Of a stretch of DNA of 64,000 bases, positions 42,955-52,733 are shown piece after piece. Source of the DNA: Bradyrhizobium sp. AZCC 1721 (GTDB lineage: Bacteria > Pseudomonadota > Alphaproteobacteria > Rhizobiales > Xanthobacteraceae). Each line of letters opens with the position of its first letter. Within the stretch, counting starts at the first letter, position 1. A program made the position numbers and the translations under genes. A model generated the notes under the pieces. The model had not been told where the DNA came from. It saw only the letters and a program-made list of their open reading frames with translations, and did not search any database. The stretch is from the NCBI RefSeq assembly GCF_036924715.1, contig NZ_JAZHSB010000001.1, forward strand, positions 4,889,001-4,953,000, read 5' to 3'.

Positions 42955-44007
42955 ATGGCAGGCCAGCCGATCGGCGACATGGACGTCGAATACGCCACGA
43001 CGATTGCCGACCGGGCGATGCGGTTGATGTCGCAGCAGTCGGTCCCTCCCACCCCCACCAATTTCGCCGTCTGGTTCGAATATTCCCTGGGCAGTTCGCT
43101 GGCGCTGCGAAAGACCATCGACATTCTGATTGCGGGCAAGCGCAAATTCGACGCGGCAACCAACCACGAACTCTATGTTACCTATGTGGCGCAGGCCGGT
43201 GCCGATCCGTTTGGCGACCTTCCCGATCAATTGGGCGGGCTGATCGAGACCGCGCAGCAATTCCTCAACGCTGCCGTCACCGACAACCGCAGCCACATCG
43301 AGGCGCTCGGTGAAGTGTCTTCCGAGGCTGCTGGTACCGGCGATCCCCGGACGATCATTGCAAAACTGGTTGATGAATTGTCAAAGGCGACGGCCCGGGC
43401 CGCCAAGCTGGAGGCGAATTTCGCCGCCACGTCGGAGGAACTGGACAGCATCCGCGACTCGCTCAAAGCGGCCGAGCAACGCTCCAACACCGATGCGCTG
43501 ACCGGGCTGGCCAACCGCCACTCGATGGATGAATTCCTTCGCCTCGCCCAGATCGCAGCGATGGAAAAGGACGAGCCGCTCAGCGTCTTCCTGATCGACA
43601 TCGATCACTTCAAGAAGTTCAACGACGATTATGGCCACCAGGTCGGCGATCAGGTGCTTCGGCTGGTCGCCAAGGTCTTGCAGGAAGGCGTTCGCGAAGT
43701 CGATCTCGCCGCCCGCTACGGCGGCGAAGAGTTGATCGCGGTGCTGCCGGGCGCCGATCTGCAGGCTTGCACGGCCGTTGCCGAACGCGTTCGCCGGCGC
43801 ATTGCCGAAGCGAAGCTGACACGCCGTGCGACGGGCAAGGAGATCGGCAGCATTACGGTATCAATAGGCGTGTCGCAATTCCGCCTCGCCGAATCCGCGG
43901 AAGCCATGATCGAGCGCTGCGACCGCGGGCTTTATCAAGCCAAGCGACTCGGCCGCAACCGCACGGTAACGGAAACCGAGCTCGAGCCCGAGGCCGGCGC
44001 GGCCTAA
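42955..44007 (+). CDS. Diguanylate cyclase (GGDEF domain)
   Basis: A 350-residue soluble cyclase. The N-terminal 170 residues are helical without a known sensor. A GGDEF domain follows (about 180-340), with active-site GGEEL (256-260), NTDALTGLANRHS and DIDHFKKFNDDYGH. It should make cyclic-di-GMP. It lies 149 bases after fliP on the same strand, so it may couple to motility control. The N-terminal domain resembles uncharacterised regions shared by rhizobial cyclases. Confidence 0.9.
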   Translation: MAGQPIGDMDVEYATTIADRAMRLMSQQSVPPTPTNFAVWFEYSLGSSLALRKTIDILIAGKRKFDAATNHELYVTYVAQAGADPFGDLPDQLGGLIETAQQFLNAAVTDNRSHIEALGEVSSEAAGTGDPRTIIAKLVDELSKATARAAKLEANFAATSEELDSIRDSLKAAEQRSNTDALTGLANRHSMDEFLRLAQIAAMEKDEPLSVFLIDIDHFKKFNDDYGHQVGDQVLRLVAKVLQEGVREVDLAARYGGEELIAVLPGADLQACTAVAERVRRRIAEAKLTRRATGKEIGSITVSIGVSQFRLAESAEAMIERCDRGLYQAKRLGRNRTVTETELEPEAGAA

Positions 44008-44168
44008 AGGCTTTATCCGTTCTGATTTAACAGAACCGCGCCTTCATCCTGTGTCGTTTGCAGAGTTGCCTTAATTCGTACGGGAGAAAAAGTCGCTATC
44101 CCGCTCCGGCGCGGAACTATTGCCGCAATCCCGGCTTATCGTGGACGCCCTACAGCCGGGAGTATTCC

Positions 44169-44492
44169 ATGAAGATCGCAGGGATGATTATGGCTGCCGC
44201 CGCGGCCCTCAGCATCGCGGGGACGTCGGCTCTTGCCCAGCAACCGCGTACGGGAATGGTGACGAGAATAGACCGGATCAGCGGCACCATCACCATCAAG
44301 GATATGCCTGAAGGCACCACCGGCGCGAATACCGGCGCTGCAGCCGAAGAATTCAAGATCCAGGATGGCGCGCGGCTGAACGCCCTGCACGCCGGCGACA
44401 GGGTCACCTTCGCCGTGAACGACACGCCGGGGACCAAGACCATCACGAAGATCGACAAAACGGACGCGGTCACCAAGATCGAGAAGAAGTGA
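44169..44492 (+). CDS. CusF-like secreted protein
   Basis: A 107-residue exported protein. ATG 44169 begins a signal peptide (MKIAGMIMAAAAALSIAGTSALA). The small OB-fold-like domain (GMVTRIDRISGTITIKD, AGDRVTFAVNDTPGTKTITKI) resembles the copper-binding CusF family. The Met/His/Trp ligands of CusF are not clearly present, so metal binding is doubtful. A strong terminator follows at 44564. Confidence 0.65.
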   Translation: MKIAGMIMAAAAALSIAGTSALAQQPRTGMVTRIDRISGTITIKDMPEGTTGANTGAAAEEFKIQDGARLNALHAGDRVTFAVNDTPGTKTITKIDKTDAVTKIEKK

Positions 44493-44563
44493 GGCGAGGC
44501 AGCATCCCACTTTGTGATGCATTGCTTCGATCAAAGACAGCGAGGCCCAGAGTGCCCTAAGGC

Positions 44564-44591
44564 AAATGACGTTTCCTTCGAAACGTCATTT
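44564..44591 (+). terminator. Rho-independent-like terminator
   Basis: A 12-bp perfect stem (AAATGACGTTTC with its complement) and four-base loop, followed by TTGCTTGG, 72 bases after the CusF-like gene. Confidence 0.7.
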
Positions 44592-44713
44592 TGCTTGGGG
44601 AGTCCGGGCCTCGTCGTCACCTGAGCCGCCCATCCGGATCAAGGAGCCGCTCGGCATAAACGTACCTCAAGGCAATCGGGCCGGTGTTGCCTTGATCTGC
44701 CGCAAATCACCCG

Positions 44714-44941
44714 CTAGCGCGCCGAGCGCTCGAGCGAAGCGCGAATTTCGGCGGCCGCCTGGTCGCAATACTCGTTCAACTTCTGGAATCGTAGCTGCAG
44801 CGCCAAGAGTTTGACGGCGCGTTTCGCCGGCCCCTCCCGATCATCATTAAACCTGTCTGCGGGCGATGGGCGGGACGCGGCGGCCTCTGCGGTTGCCAGC
44901 GCTGCTTGCATCGATGTGTCGCGACCGTTGGTGGAAGACAT
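44714..44941 (-). CDS. Small hypothetical helical protein
   Basis: A 75-residue protein (MSSTNGRDTSMQAALATAEA to QLRFQKLNEYCDQAAAEIRASLERSAR), mostly helical. GAGG lies nine bases before ATG 44941. A longer N-terminus is possible but not supported. Function unknown. Confidence 0.5.
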   Translation of the reverse strand: MSSTNGRDTSMQAALATAEAAASRPSPADRFNDDREGPAKRAVKLLALQLRFQKLNEYCDQAAAEIRASLERSAR

Positions 44942-45204
44942 TTTGCACGCCTCACAAGGCGCAATCCGGCCGGACTCGGTCCGGTGGACTTTCCGTGGAG
45001 TAACGCGCCAGCGTTGCGAGTTTGCACCCTGCAGTGTGTTGGTTGGATGCCCGGCTGGGGTCGATTTGGTGGCAAAACACGGACGCCGGCGGCGAATGAG
45101 TGGCACGACCTCGTAGTCTTACGGACTTTCTGTCCACGATTAGGATGCAATCGGCAACCAGCATTGCTGAATTGAGTCGTTTGTTGCTTCAGCGATAGTT
45201 CGAT

Positions 45205-45465
45205 ATGCCCGCCCAGCCTTCAGACACCGGTCTGCCGCCGCGCTGCGAGATCTGCGGCGGTGGTACGGTCCAGATCGGAAAGCTGCCCCGGATCGGACTG
45301 CGTCCTCTCGTCTACGTTTATAAGTGCGACACCTGCAACCAGATCACTTCGATCGAGCCCGAGCGGCAGGACAGCCCCACCATCAGCCCTACCGTCACCC
45401 CGCCGATGCCGAAGTCGCGCGGCAAGAAGGCTCCGCACAGGGTCCCCCGGCGACAACCACACTGA
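45205..45465 (+). CDS. Small zinc-ribbon-like protein
   Basis: An 86-residue protein with two CxxC knuckles (RCEICGGG near 13-20 and KCDTCNQ near 40-46) and a Pro/Ser/Lys-rich basic tail. The pattern fits a zinc ribbon. The tail could bind nucleic acid. The start is uncertain because no clear ribosome site is seen. Confidence 0.6.
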   Translation: MPAQPSDTGLPPRCEICGGGTVQIGKLPRIGLRPLVYVYKCDTCNQITSIEPERQDSPTISPTVTPPMPKSRGKKAPHRVPRRQPH

Positions 45466-45604
45466 TCGCCGCCTTCAGAGCGCGACTTCCCTAGTTCCTG
45501 AAAACGCCGCGATTGCGGCCGGACCGGGTTTCATCTCAGGAATGCCGCATGTATAGCTTCGGCCAAACTCCACATCCAAACTCCACATGAAGAAGAGGCA
45601 CGGC

Positions 45605-46999
45605 ATGTCCGAGGGCTTCATTGACGAACTGCACAACGCGCTCGGCAAGGGCGCGGTGCTATCAGGCGCTGACATCGACGCGCGCTATCACCACGACCTC
45701 ACCGGCAATCCGGCGCCCAAACCGCGCGCAGTCGTTCGCCCCAGAACGACGGAGGACGTCTCCGTGCTGCTGCGGCTCTGTCACCGCGAAGGCGTACCAG
45801 TTACGACGCAGGGCGGCATGACCGGGCTGGTGCGCGGCGCGCTGCCGAATGCGAACGAAATCGTGCTCTCGATGGAGCGCATGAACAGCGTCGAAGAGGT
45901 CGATGCCTCAGCCGGCGTCGCCATCGCGCAGGCCGGCACGCCACTGCAAAAACTGCAGGAGCGCGTCGAGCAGGACGGCCTGATGTTTCCGCTCGACCTC
46001 GGCGCGCGCGGCAGTTGCACCATCGGGGGCAACATCTCGACCAATGCCGGCGGCAACCGCGTCATCCGTTACGGCATGACGCGTGACCTGATTCTCGGCC
46101 TTGAGGTCGTCACCGCAGACGGCACCGTTCTGAAGGGCCTGCGCAAATACATCAAGAACAACACCGGCATCGACTTAAAGCAGCTTTTCATCGGCAGCGA
46201 AGGCATCCTCGGCGTCGTGACGCGTGCTGCGCTGCGTGTCTTTCCCGCGCCGGCGGAGCGGCAGGTGGCGCTGTGCGCCCTGCCCTCGTTCGGCCAGGTC
46301 ATGGCATTCCTGAAGCTGGCGCGGCAAAGTCTCGGCGGCGAATTGACCGCATTCGAAGTGATGTGGAATGCCTACTACCGCCAGACCGTCGAGCGTGTGA
46401 AGGGGGTGGTTGGCCCGCTGCCGACCCACCATCCCTTCTATGTGCTGCTGGAGGCCTCAGGAAGCGACGCTGAACGCATTCGGGACGGCCTCGAGAAGAT
46501 GCTGGAGACGGCGATGGGAGATAATTTGATCCTCGACGCCACGCTTTCGACCTCGAACGCGTCCGTGGCTGCGATCTGGCGCATCCGCGATTCCAGCGTC
46601 GAACTCGGTCGCAGCTTTCCATTCACGGCACGGATGGGGTTCGATGTCAGTGTGGCCATCGACAGGATGGAGGAATATGCGGATACGCTGGATGCACGCG
46701 TCAAAGCGATCGATCCGCAAGCCTTCACCATCGTGATGGGACACGTCGGCGACGGCAATTTGCATCCCAGCGTGTATCACGAACATACGCCTGACAAGCA
46801 CGATGAGTTCGAGAAGCTGGTCTACGACCTCACGGGCGAGTTCGGCGGCTCGATCTCGGCCGAACACGGCATCGGCATCCTCAGGCGACCCTATCTGAAA
46901 ATGAGCCGCACCGAAGAGGAGATCGAAACCATGCGCACGCTCAAGCGCGCGCTCGACCCGAAGAACATCCTGAACCCGGGGCGAATTTTTACGGTGTGA
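45605..46999 (+). CDS. FAD-binding D-2-hydroxyacid dehydrogenase family protein (GlcD-like)
   Basis: A 464-residue flavoprotein of the PCMH type that oxidises 2-hydroxyacids such as D-lactate, glycolate or D-2-hydroxyglutarate. FAD motifs are seen (VTTQGGMTGLVRGALPN, NISTNAGGNRVIRYGMTRDLILGLEVV), and the C-terminal substrate domain has MGHVGDGNLHPSVYHEH and AEHGIG. ATG 45605 has AAGAGG upstream and is preferred over ATG 45587. The exact substrate is unknown, and no operon partner is evident. Confidence 0.9.
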   Translation: MSEGFIDELHNALGKGAVLSGADIDARYHHDLTGNPAPKPRAVVRPRTTEDVSVLLRLCHREGVPVTTQGGMTGLVRGALPNANEIVLSMERMNSVEEVDASAGVAIAQAGTPLQKLQERVEQDGLMFPLDLGARGSCTIGGNISTNAGGNRVIRYGMTRDLILGLEVVTADGTVLKGLRKYIKNNTGIDLKQLFIGSEGILGVVTRAALRVFPAPAERQVALCALPSFGQVMAFLKLARQSLGGELTAFEVMWNAYYRQTVERVKGVVGPLPTHHPFYVLLEASGSDAERIRDGLEKMLETAMGDNLILDATLSTSNASVAAIWRIRDSSVELGRSFPFTARMGFDVSVAIDRMEEYADTLDARVKAIDPQAFTIVMGHVGDGNLHPSVYHEHTPDKHDEFEKLVYDLTGEFGGSISAEHGIGILRRPYLKMSRTEEEIETMRTLKRALDPKNILNPGRIFTV

Positions 47000-47035
47000 A
47001 GGCGCTTTTTGGCGATCGTATATCGAGCGTCAGGT

Positions 47036-47383
47036 CTACGAACTGATGCCGAGGTGATCGTCGGCCGCAGAAACAGGTGGCGGCCCGGCTGGCAAGTTGT
47101 CCGGAGCCGGCTGGGGAATATGCTTGGTGAATATCCGGATGACGCGGCCTTTGACGGGCGGCAGCTTGTCGAAGAGATCGGACGCGATCTCCTCCACCGC
47201 GTCCCGCAAGGCCACGAACTGCGCCTGCCTTGCGATGCTCTCGGTGCCCCTGACACCTCCGAGTTCATCCATCGCGGCATCGCTGATCTGGCATTCGACC
47301 GTCTCGCCGTCGTTCAGCATGGTGAACTTGAACGCAAGGCGTTCTCTGTCATGTCCAACAATTCTGTCCCGGGTCAACGGCAT
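47036..47383 (-). CDS. DUF1488-like small protein
   Basis: A 115-residue protein (MPLTRDRIVGHDRERLAFKF, ETVECQISDAAMDELGG), matching the pattern I recall for DUF1488 proteins common in Rhizobiales. The C-terminal 25 residues are Pro-rich. No function is known. Confidence 0.6.
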   Translation of the reverse strand: MPLTRDRIVGHDRERLAFKFTMLNDGETVECQISDAAMDELGGVRGTESIARQAQFVALRDAVEEIASDLFDKLPPVKGRVIRIFTKHIPQPAPDNLPAGPPPVSAADDHLGISS

Positions 47384-47515
47384 TCGACGATCAGCTTTGA
47401 ACGGTAGGCGTGGCTAGAATCGGGTGAGAGGGCGCCGAAGCTTTCGTAATGCGCCAACACGTCAAAAATTGGCCGAAGCTGCGGCCAAATCCACTACCTT
47501 GCTACGTCCTCGGGC

Positions 47516-48832
47516 TCATTTTGAATAGGCGTGGTCGTCTGCGCCGCGGTATGGCTGTTGGGGCTCCCCCTCGTGCGCCGACCACCATTCCATCACGGCC
47601 CAAGCGACCTGGTCCCACAGCAGCGTCGGAAGATCGGGCACCGCGATCCTGACCACGTGGCGATTGCATGAGGTATCGCGAAACCACTCCGCTGCGCCGA
47701 AATCGAACCCGAAACTCCCTGCATGCCGCAGCGGCAATCCGGCTCTTCGCAGGTCGTCGCACAAATCCGCCGCCACTTGCTTCGTCTGCTTCTCGTCGAG
47801 CATTCGCTTCGGCGCCAGTGTGACATAGAGACCGTGCGCGAAATGCAGCTCCGCCGACGAGCCGGCAAGCCCGGATGCAAAACAGCGCGCCGTCCGCCTG
47901 CTGTTGCGCAAAATGGCCGCCATCCGCCTGTCAGTCAGAGCCCGATAGGCCTTCGTTCCGACGTAGGGCGGGAAATGCGCAGGCACCGCCGCGCCGCCGA
48001 ACAGTCGCACGGCATTGCGCGTTTCGTTGGCGAGGTCCTCCAGCCGCTCCTGCTTGGCCGGGGCGACGTGCTTTTCGCAGGCGACGAAAACCGCCGAGCC
48101 GAGCCGGCCGTACTCCACCCCGAGGGAATCAAGCTTGGTATGGCTGCGCACCAGCGCGATCGGGACTTTCCAACGTCGTGCCCAGCTCACAACCCGGCGG
48201 ATTCGCCCCGAGCCCGTCGAGAAGCAGGTCGTGTCGAAAATCACGAGATCGAGGCGCGGCCTTGCGCAATGGAGGGTCGCCTCGAATGCGGCAGCGGGCG
48301 TGCATGAATCGAACAGAAGAATTCGCGGTCGATTAGCACAAAAGGCGCCCTCGTCCGGAGAGCTTTTCAGCGGGACCAGGCGAAACTGACGTGTATGATT
48401 TTCGATCAGCTCGAGGGTCTCGCCATAGGCGCCAGGCAAAACCAGGATGTCCGCCTCAGATGCCAAGCGTGCGAAGGCCAGCAGCAGTGCCGATATCGCC
48501 GCCATCCCCGAGGACGTATAGATGGTCTGGTTCGCCGATGTCGAATGGTCGTAAAAGGATGGGCCGCGCACTTCGAGGTCTGCGCGCTGATAATCGTAGC
48601 TGAACGTGAACGGCCCAGCGCGCAGCCGGCCCGGATGTGCCCAGGCTGTTTCCGTGAACGCCCAATCGTGCAGCGCATGCTGGGCCTTCAGGGCTGCGGC
48701 GATGTGAAATTTTTGTTCAATCACCTCGACCACCGAGGTCGGATGCCGCAGCGCCAAAGGAGTGTCGAGGAAACCGTTCAGCAACGTGATTTCCTCGTGT
48801 TTCCTGTCGAGATAAGCCTCAAGTGTTTCCAT
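47516..48832 (-). CDS. PLP-dependent (fold type I) enzyme of unknown role
   Basis: A 438-residue protein resembling aminotransferase or Cys/Met-metabolism fold-type-I enzymes. It has a glycine/serine phosphate loop (IYTSSGMAAISALLLA, about 104-119), an aspartate after a beta strand (LVIFDTTCF, D200) and a likely cofactor lysine (K233 in VRSHTKLDSLG, followed by GSAVFVA). The C-terminal domain (about 290-438) is degenerate relative to known families. The start is uncertain (ATG 48832 or 48880, neither with a good ribosome site). Its 3' end is near the DUF1488 gene; upstream lies the large TPR-like gene. No pathway partner is visible. Confidence 0.65.
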   Translation of the reverse strand: METLEAYLDRKHEEITLLNGFLDTPLALRHPTSVVEVIEQKFHIAAALKAQHALHDWAFTETAWAHPGRLRAGPFTFSYDYQRADLEVRGPSFYDHSTSANQTIYTSSGMAAISALLLAFARLASEADILVLPGAYGETLELIENHTRQFRLVPLKSSPDEGAFCANRPRILLFDSCTPAAAFEATLHCARPRLDLVIFDTTCFSTGSGRIRRVVSWARRWKVPIALVRSHTKLDSLGVEYGRLGSAVFVACEKHVAPAKQERLEDLANETRNAVRLFGGAAVPAHFPPYVGTKAYRALTDRRMAAILRNSRRTARCFASGLAGSSAELHFAHGLYVTLAPKRMLDEKQTKQVAADLCDDLRRAGLPLRHAGSFGFDFGAAEWFRDTSCNRHVVRIAVPDLPTLLWDQVAWAVMEWWSAHEGEPQQPYRGADDHAYSK

Positions 48833-48974
48833 GGCTGGCTTCGACCGACCCTGCCCTGCGATAACGTGCCGGAAGGGCATTGGGTCCACGCCACAGAAAA
48901 CGCACGGTGCTCGGGCGAGCAAACCGTCTCCGACTTCAAACGGCGAGCAATTCACCGAGGGAACGAAGTTGGCG

Positions 48975-51900
48975 CTATCTTGCCGCGCCGATCCGCCTGA
49001 TGCCGGCAATCGGCGGCAAGGCGCCGGTGTGAACCGGCTCGCCCCGCGAGATTTCCGGCGACAGCGGCGCGCGGGCGGTGGCATCGGGGAAGCGGATCCT
49101 CATTTCACGGATGAAGCCGTCGAGCGTGTCGACGCTGGCGGCCATCTTGGCAATCAGAGCGAATTCGGCGCTATTGGAGGCGGCCGGCTTGCTCGCGGTC
49201 TCGAATGCGAACCGATCGGCCTCGCCGATCATCAGGGGCGCGTATTTCTCGCGGAAACGGGCCAGGCCGATCGCATCCTCGGCCAGCGCATAGCCGACCA
49301 CGGCACGGATTATGTCGCTCTTCTCGGCTGCATTCAGCGGTTTGAAATCCCGCCAGCGGTCGGCGTAGTACAATTCGATCTGTTCGGAAGCTTCCCGCCA
49401 CTGCCGCGACGCCCAATAGATGTCGGAGCGCAGCCGGATCGCTTCGCGGCCGGTGAGGTTGGAGATGATATCGAGCGCGAGGTCGTGGCGACCGACATCG
49501 CTCTGGGCCCGCGCCTCCAGGAGTAGCCGCTGCTGACGCAATTCGCCGGACAGATCGGAGATCCGCGTCAGGCGCAGCGCCGTGATCGCCCGGTCCGGCT
49601 TGCGGTTGGCCAGGTAGACCATGGCAAGCCGGGCCGCCACCTGCGCGCGCGCGGCGCCCTCCAGGCGTTTGTCGACCTGGTACTGCAACAGTTCGGCGGC
49701 CTGGTCGAGCAGGTCGACGGCAGCCAGCCGGTCCGCGAGGCGCCGGATCATTTCGTCGCCGCGCCGGCCGATCGGCGTCAATTCGCGATACTCATAGAAC
49801 ATGGCGAGCGCATCGACCGGCTTCATGTCGTCGCCCTTCTGTCCGAGATAGAGGTCCGTGAACAGTGCGGACGCCGCATCCTGGCCCTGCCGCGACAGTT
49901 CGGAGTTGGGCTGCAGCTTCGTCGCGGTCTTGGCGGCGGAGAGCGCCTCGGCATAACGGCCGTTTTCGGCATAGAGCTGCGTCAGCTTATTCAATGCCTT
50001 CAACTCGATTGCGTCGCCGCGCCAGATCACCGACAAGGTCTCCAGTTCGCGTATCAACTCGGCCTGGCCGAGCTCGCCGCGCCGGTGCCGCAGCAGGGCC
50101 TGCAGCAGACTCGCCTCTGCCGATGCCTCCCGGTCGCTGGATTGCGCCGCGAACCTGTAGGCGTCGAGCGCGTCCTTGTCGTGCCCCAACGCCTCGGCAA
50201 GACGCCCGCGCAGCACGGCGATCTCGGGCTTCATCTCGTTGGGAATGCCGATCACTTCCAACTCGCTGCGCCGCCGCGAGGCCCCGCCATAATCCTTTAC
50301 CTCGAGCGAGGCCCGCATCGCGTCGGTGATGATGATTCGCTGCAGTTCCAGCGGCAGCGCGGCGATCGAGAATTCGGCGTTCTTGAACTTTTCACGCGCG
50401 TCCACCCATTTTTCCTGGCGGGCGAACGCGAACCCTTTCCACAATTGGGAATCGTAGCCGTTGCCGATCGCTGGATTGGCAAGGTCCTTCAGCGCGTGTT
50501 CGGGATGGCCAATCAAGATGCTGGCGACCGCATGCACCATCAGCACGGCGTCGTCTTCGTTCCCCGGGTTGGTTTCGGAGAGGATGAGGTTGGTCACCCC
50601 TCTCGCCTCCTGATACATGCCGCGCGACATGTAGAAGTTCGCAAGTTCGAGGCGAGCGTGCGTCTTTTGCTCGGGCCTCGCGGCGGCCGCTGCCTTGATC
50701 AGCGCATCCAGCCGGGCAAGAAACTTTTCTTCCCGGTTCTTGCGCCATTCATCGGCGTCGAACAGCGGCCTGACCGCCGCGGTGGCGCGTTCGGCCGCGA
50801 CGTCGGCGGACGACAGCGTCAATCCGCCGGGCCGGCCGAGCATCACCTTGTCGGCGCCGACCTCGGCGTTGATATCATCGGAATTCGGATGAACGACCAC
50901 ACCGTGCACCGATTCCAACAGCGACAGTTCGACGAAATCCTGCCGTTTGATGAGGCCACGGGTCGGTGGCGGCGCGGTCACGACCCACAGCGTATCGCCT
51001 GCGTCGGGATCGACCAGCCGGTGCATCGCGCCGGGATTGGCCAGCGGCACGGTGACATTGGCAAGCGCGGGATCAGTAATATTTCGCAGCACCATCAGCG
51101 GCAGCGGCGGTGTCTGCCCGCGGTCGGCGAAGGTCAGCGTCCACTCGGCGCCGTTGGCGCGGCCTTCGCTTTCGAGCGAAGGGATCTGCGGCCGGTTGAG
51201 GCGGATGCGGACGGCCTGACCCTTTTCCAGCGACAGCCGGCTGACATCGCCGATGATGGCGCCGCCCTTGCTACGGATCGGCTCGATATCTACCGGCTTG
51301 GTCTGGTCGAATACCAGCCATACCGTGTCGGCACGGCGAAACAGCGCAGCCGGGGTCGGCGCGGCAAAGGAGAACGTCACGCGCAGGCCGTCACTGTCAC
51401 GCCTTGCCTCGACGACGGGGGTCTTGTCCTTGGCACCACTTTCCGGCGGCTCTGCGGAAGACTGAGCCTGCTTGGATGCCACGGGCTTTGGCGCCTCCGC
51501 CGCGGCGGCCTGCAACGGTTCGGCGGGCTGCGCCGCTTTCGCGACTGCCGCCGGAGGCGACGTCTTTTCCGGTGCGGCGGCCATCTTCTCGGTCGGAGGG
51601 ATAGCGTTGCCATTGGCTGGCGGCGCCTTTTCGAGGCCAGGCATTGCGGCCTCCGCAGCGGCCGGTGCTTCATTCACCTGCACGGGCTTGATTTCGATCC
51701 TGGCCTGTTCGGCAATCATCTCCGACGTGACGGGCGGAATCTCGGCCGGCTGCTGTGGTGGCAGCGATTCCTTCATGGCCTTGTCGCGCGCGATCCGCGA
51801 CGCAGGTCCTGGCTTGGCCGGCACGACCGGTTTGGCCGCGGCTTGCGGCTCGGCCAGCGCCGGCTTTTCCGGCTGCTGGAAGGCGACGTCGATCACATAG

Positions 51901-52733
51901 TTCTTTTCCTCGCGGAAGGAATGCACGTCGACCTCGCCGATCAGCAGAATGTCGACGGCGGAAGAATCAACGTCGGCGCGCTGGTTGATCGAAGCGATGT
52001 TCGGCGGCGCCGCCACCTTCGCATCCGCCAGGTCGAAATTGAGCACGCTGTTGAACTGCAGCGTCAGCTTCTGATCGTTCAGCACCGACGAGACGTTGAC
52101 GCCGTCGGGCATATCGAACACGAAGCGGACGAAAGTCGGCTGCACCGAGGCGCGGACACGCACCGGCGGCTTCTTTTTCGCGGACGCCACCGCAAGCTGC
52201 GCGCGGAGCGCGCGCTCGGCGGCCCGCGCCCGCTCCGCCAGTTCGCGAACGACCGCGGCAGGAAGCGGGGGCGGCGGCCCGGTCCAGCTATCGGGCAGGA
52301 AGTCGACGAAGATCCGCTCCCCCGCCGTCATGGTGTTGACGGTTGCCCGCCGCGCCAGCGACAGCCGGATCGCGGTGCCGTCGGGATCGCGCCGCGCCGA
52401 GCCGACATAATCGGGGACCGCGTCCGACAGTTTGTCGACGGGAATATCCACCGGGCGCTTGAAGTGGATGATAATGATCGAACCCGCGGTCGAAACGTCG
52501 GATTCGACGTCCTCGGCCAGTTTCAATACCAGCCGCGCGAAGCCGCCTCCGGCCGTAAAGGTCGCCTCCCCTCGGACCGGATCGTCGGCACGGCTGGGCT
52601 GCGAAAGCGTCAGGCCGGCGAATAACAAAGCAACAGCAAGGGGCTGGCCGAGATAGTTGTGAAGGCAACGCCGCGCCGCCCGCGCCAATGCGCGGCCCGG
52701 CGACCCAGTTTCAGCGGCAGCCCTTCGCCCCAT
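48975..52733 (-). CDS. 1252-residue AMIN/TPR-like envelope protein
   Basis: A very large exported protein. After a signal region (residues 24-48, ending QPSRADD) come beta-rich AMIN-like segments (about 55-150 and 190-285, GGFARLVLKLAED and PTFVRFVFDMPDGV). A low-complexity Pro/Ala/Lys linker (about 290-440), a third beta-rich segment (450-590) and a helical, TPR-like half (660-1220) with many paired helices follow. AMIN domains bind septal or peptidoglycan sites, and TPR repeats bind partners. It lies between the two flagellar blocks, which suggests a role near the motor or cell pole, but that is inference. An alternative is a FimV-like polar organiser. Confidence 0.75.
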   Translation of the reverse strand: MGRRAAAETGSPGRALARAARRCLHNYLGQPLAVALLFAGLTLSQPSRADDPVRGEATFTAGGGFARLVLKLAEDVESDVSTAGSIIIIHFKRPVDIPVDKLSDAVPDYVGSARRDPDGTAIRLSLARRATVNTMTAGERIFVDFLPDSWTGPPPPLPAAVVRELAERARAAERALRAQLAVASAKKKPPVRVRASVQPTFVRFVFDMPDGVNVSSVLNDQKLTLQFNSVLNFDLADAKVAAPPNIASINQRADVDSSAVDILLIGEVDVHSFREEKNYVIDVAFQQPEKPALAEPQAAAKPVVPAKPGPASRIARDKAMKESLPPQQPAEIPPVTSEMIAEQARIEIKPVQVNEAPAAAEAAMPGLEKAPPANGNAIPPTEKMAAAPEKTSPPAAVAKAAQPAEPLQAAAAEAPKPVASKQAQSSAEPPESGAKDKTPVVEARRDSDGLRVTFSFAAPTPAALFRRADTVWLVFDQTKPVDIEPIRSKGGAIIGDVSRLSLEKGQAVRIRLNRPQIPSLESEGRANGAEWTLTFADRGQTPPLPLMVLRNITDPALANVTVPLANPGAMHRLVDPDAGDTLWVVTAPPPTRGLIKRQDFVELSLLESVHGVVVHPNSDDINAEVGADKVMLGRPGGLTLSSADVAAERATAAVRPLFDADEWRKNREEKFLARLDALIKAAAAARPEQKTHARLELANFYMSRGMYQEARGVTNLILSETNPGNEDDAVLMVHAVASILIGHPEHALKDLANPAIGNGYDSQLWKGFAFARQEKWVDAREKFKNAEFSIAALPLELQRIIITDAMRASLEVKDYGGASRRRSELEVIGIPNEMKPEIAVLRGRLAEALGHDKDALDAYRFAAQSSDREASAEASLLQALLRHRRGELGQAELIRELETLSVIWRGDAIELKALNKLTQLYAENGRYAEALSAAKTATKLQPNSELSRQGQDAASALFTDLYLGQKGDDMKPVDALAMFYEYRELTPIGRRGDEMIRRLADRLAAVDLLDQAAELLQYQVDKRLEGAARAQVAARLAMVYLANRKPDRAITALRLTRISDLSGELRQQRLLLEARAQSDVGRHDLALDIISNLTGREAIRLRSDIYWASRQWREASEQIELYYADRWRDFKPLNAAEKSDIIRAVVGYALAEDAIGLARFREKYAPLMIGEADRFAFETASKPAASNSAEFALIAKMAASVDTLDGFIREMRIRFPDATARAPLSPEISRGEPVHTGALPPIAGIRRIGAAR

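Noticed and set aside
44112-44145. Possible EcfG promoter before the CusF-like gene
   Set aside because: GGAAC occurs but no CGTT lies at the right distance.
50085-52625. An 846-codon plus-strand frame opposite the AMIN/TPR gene
   Set aside because: Composition is that of a shadow frame; the minus strand has signal peptide and domain structure.
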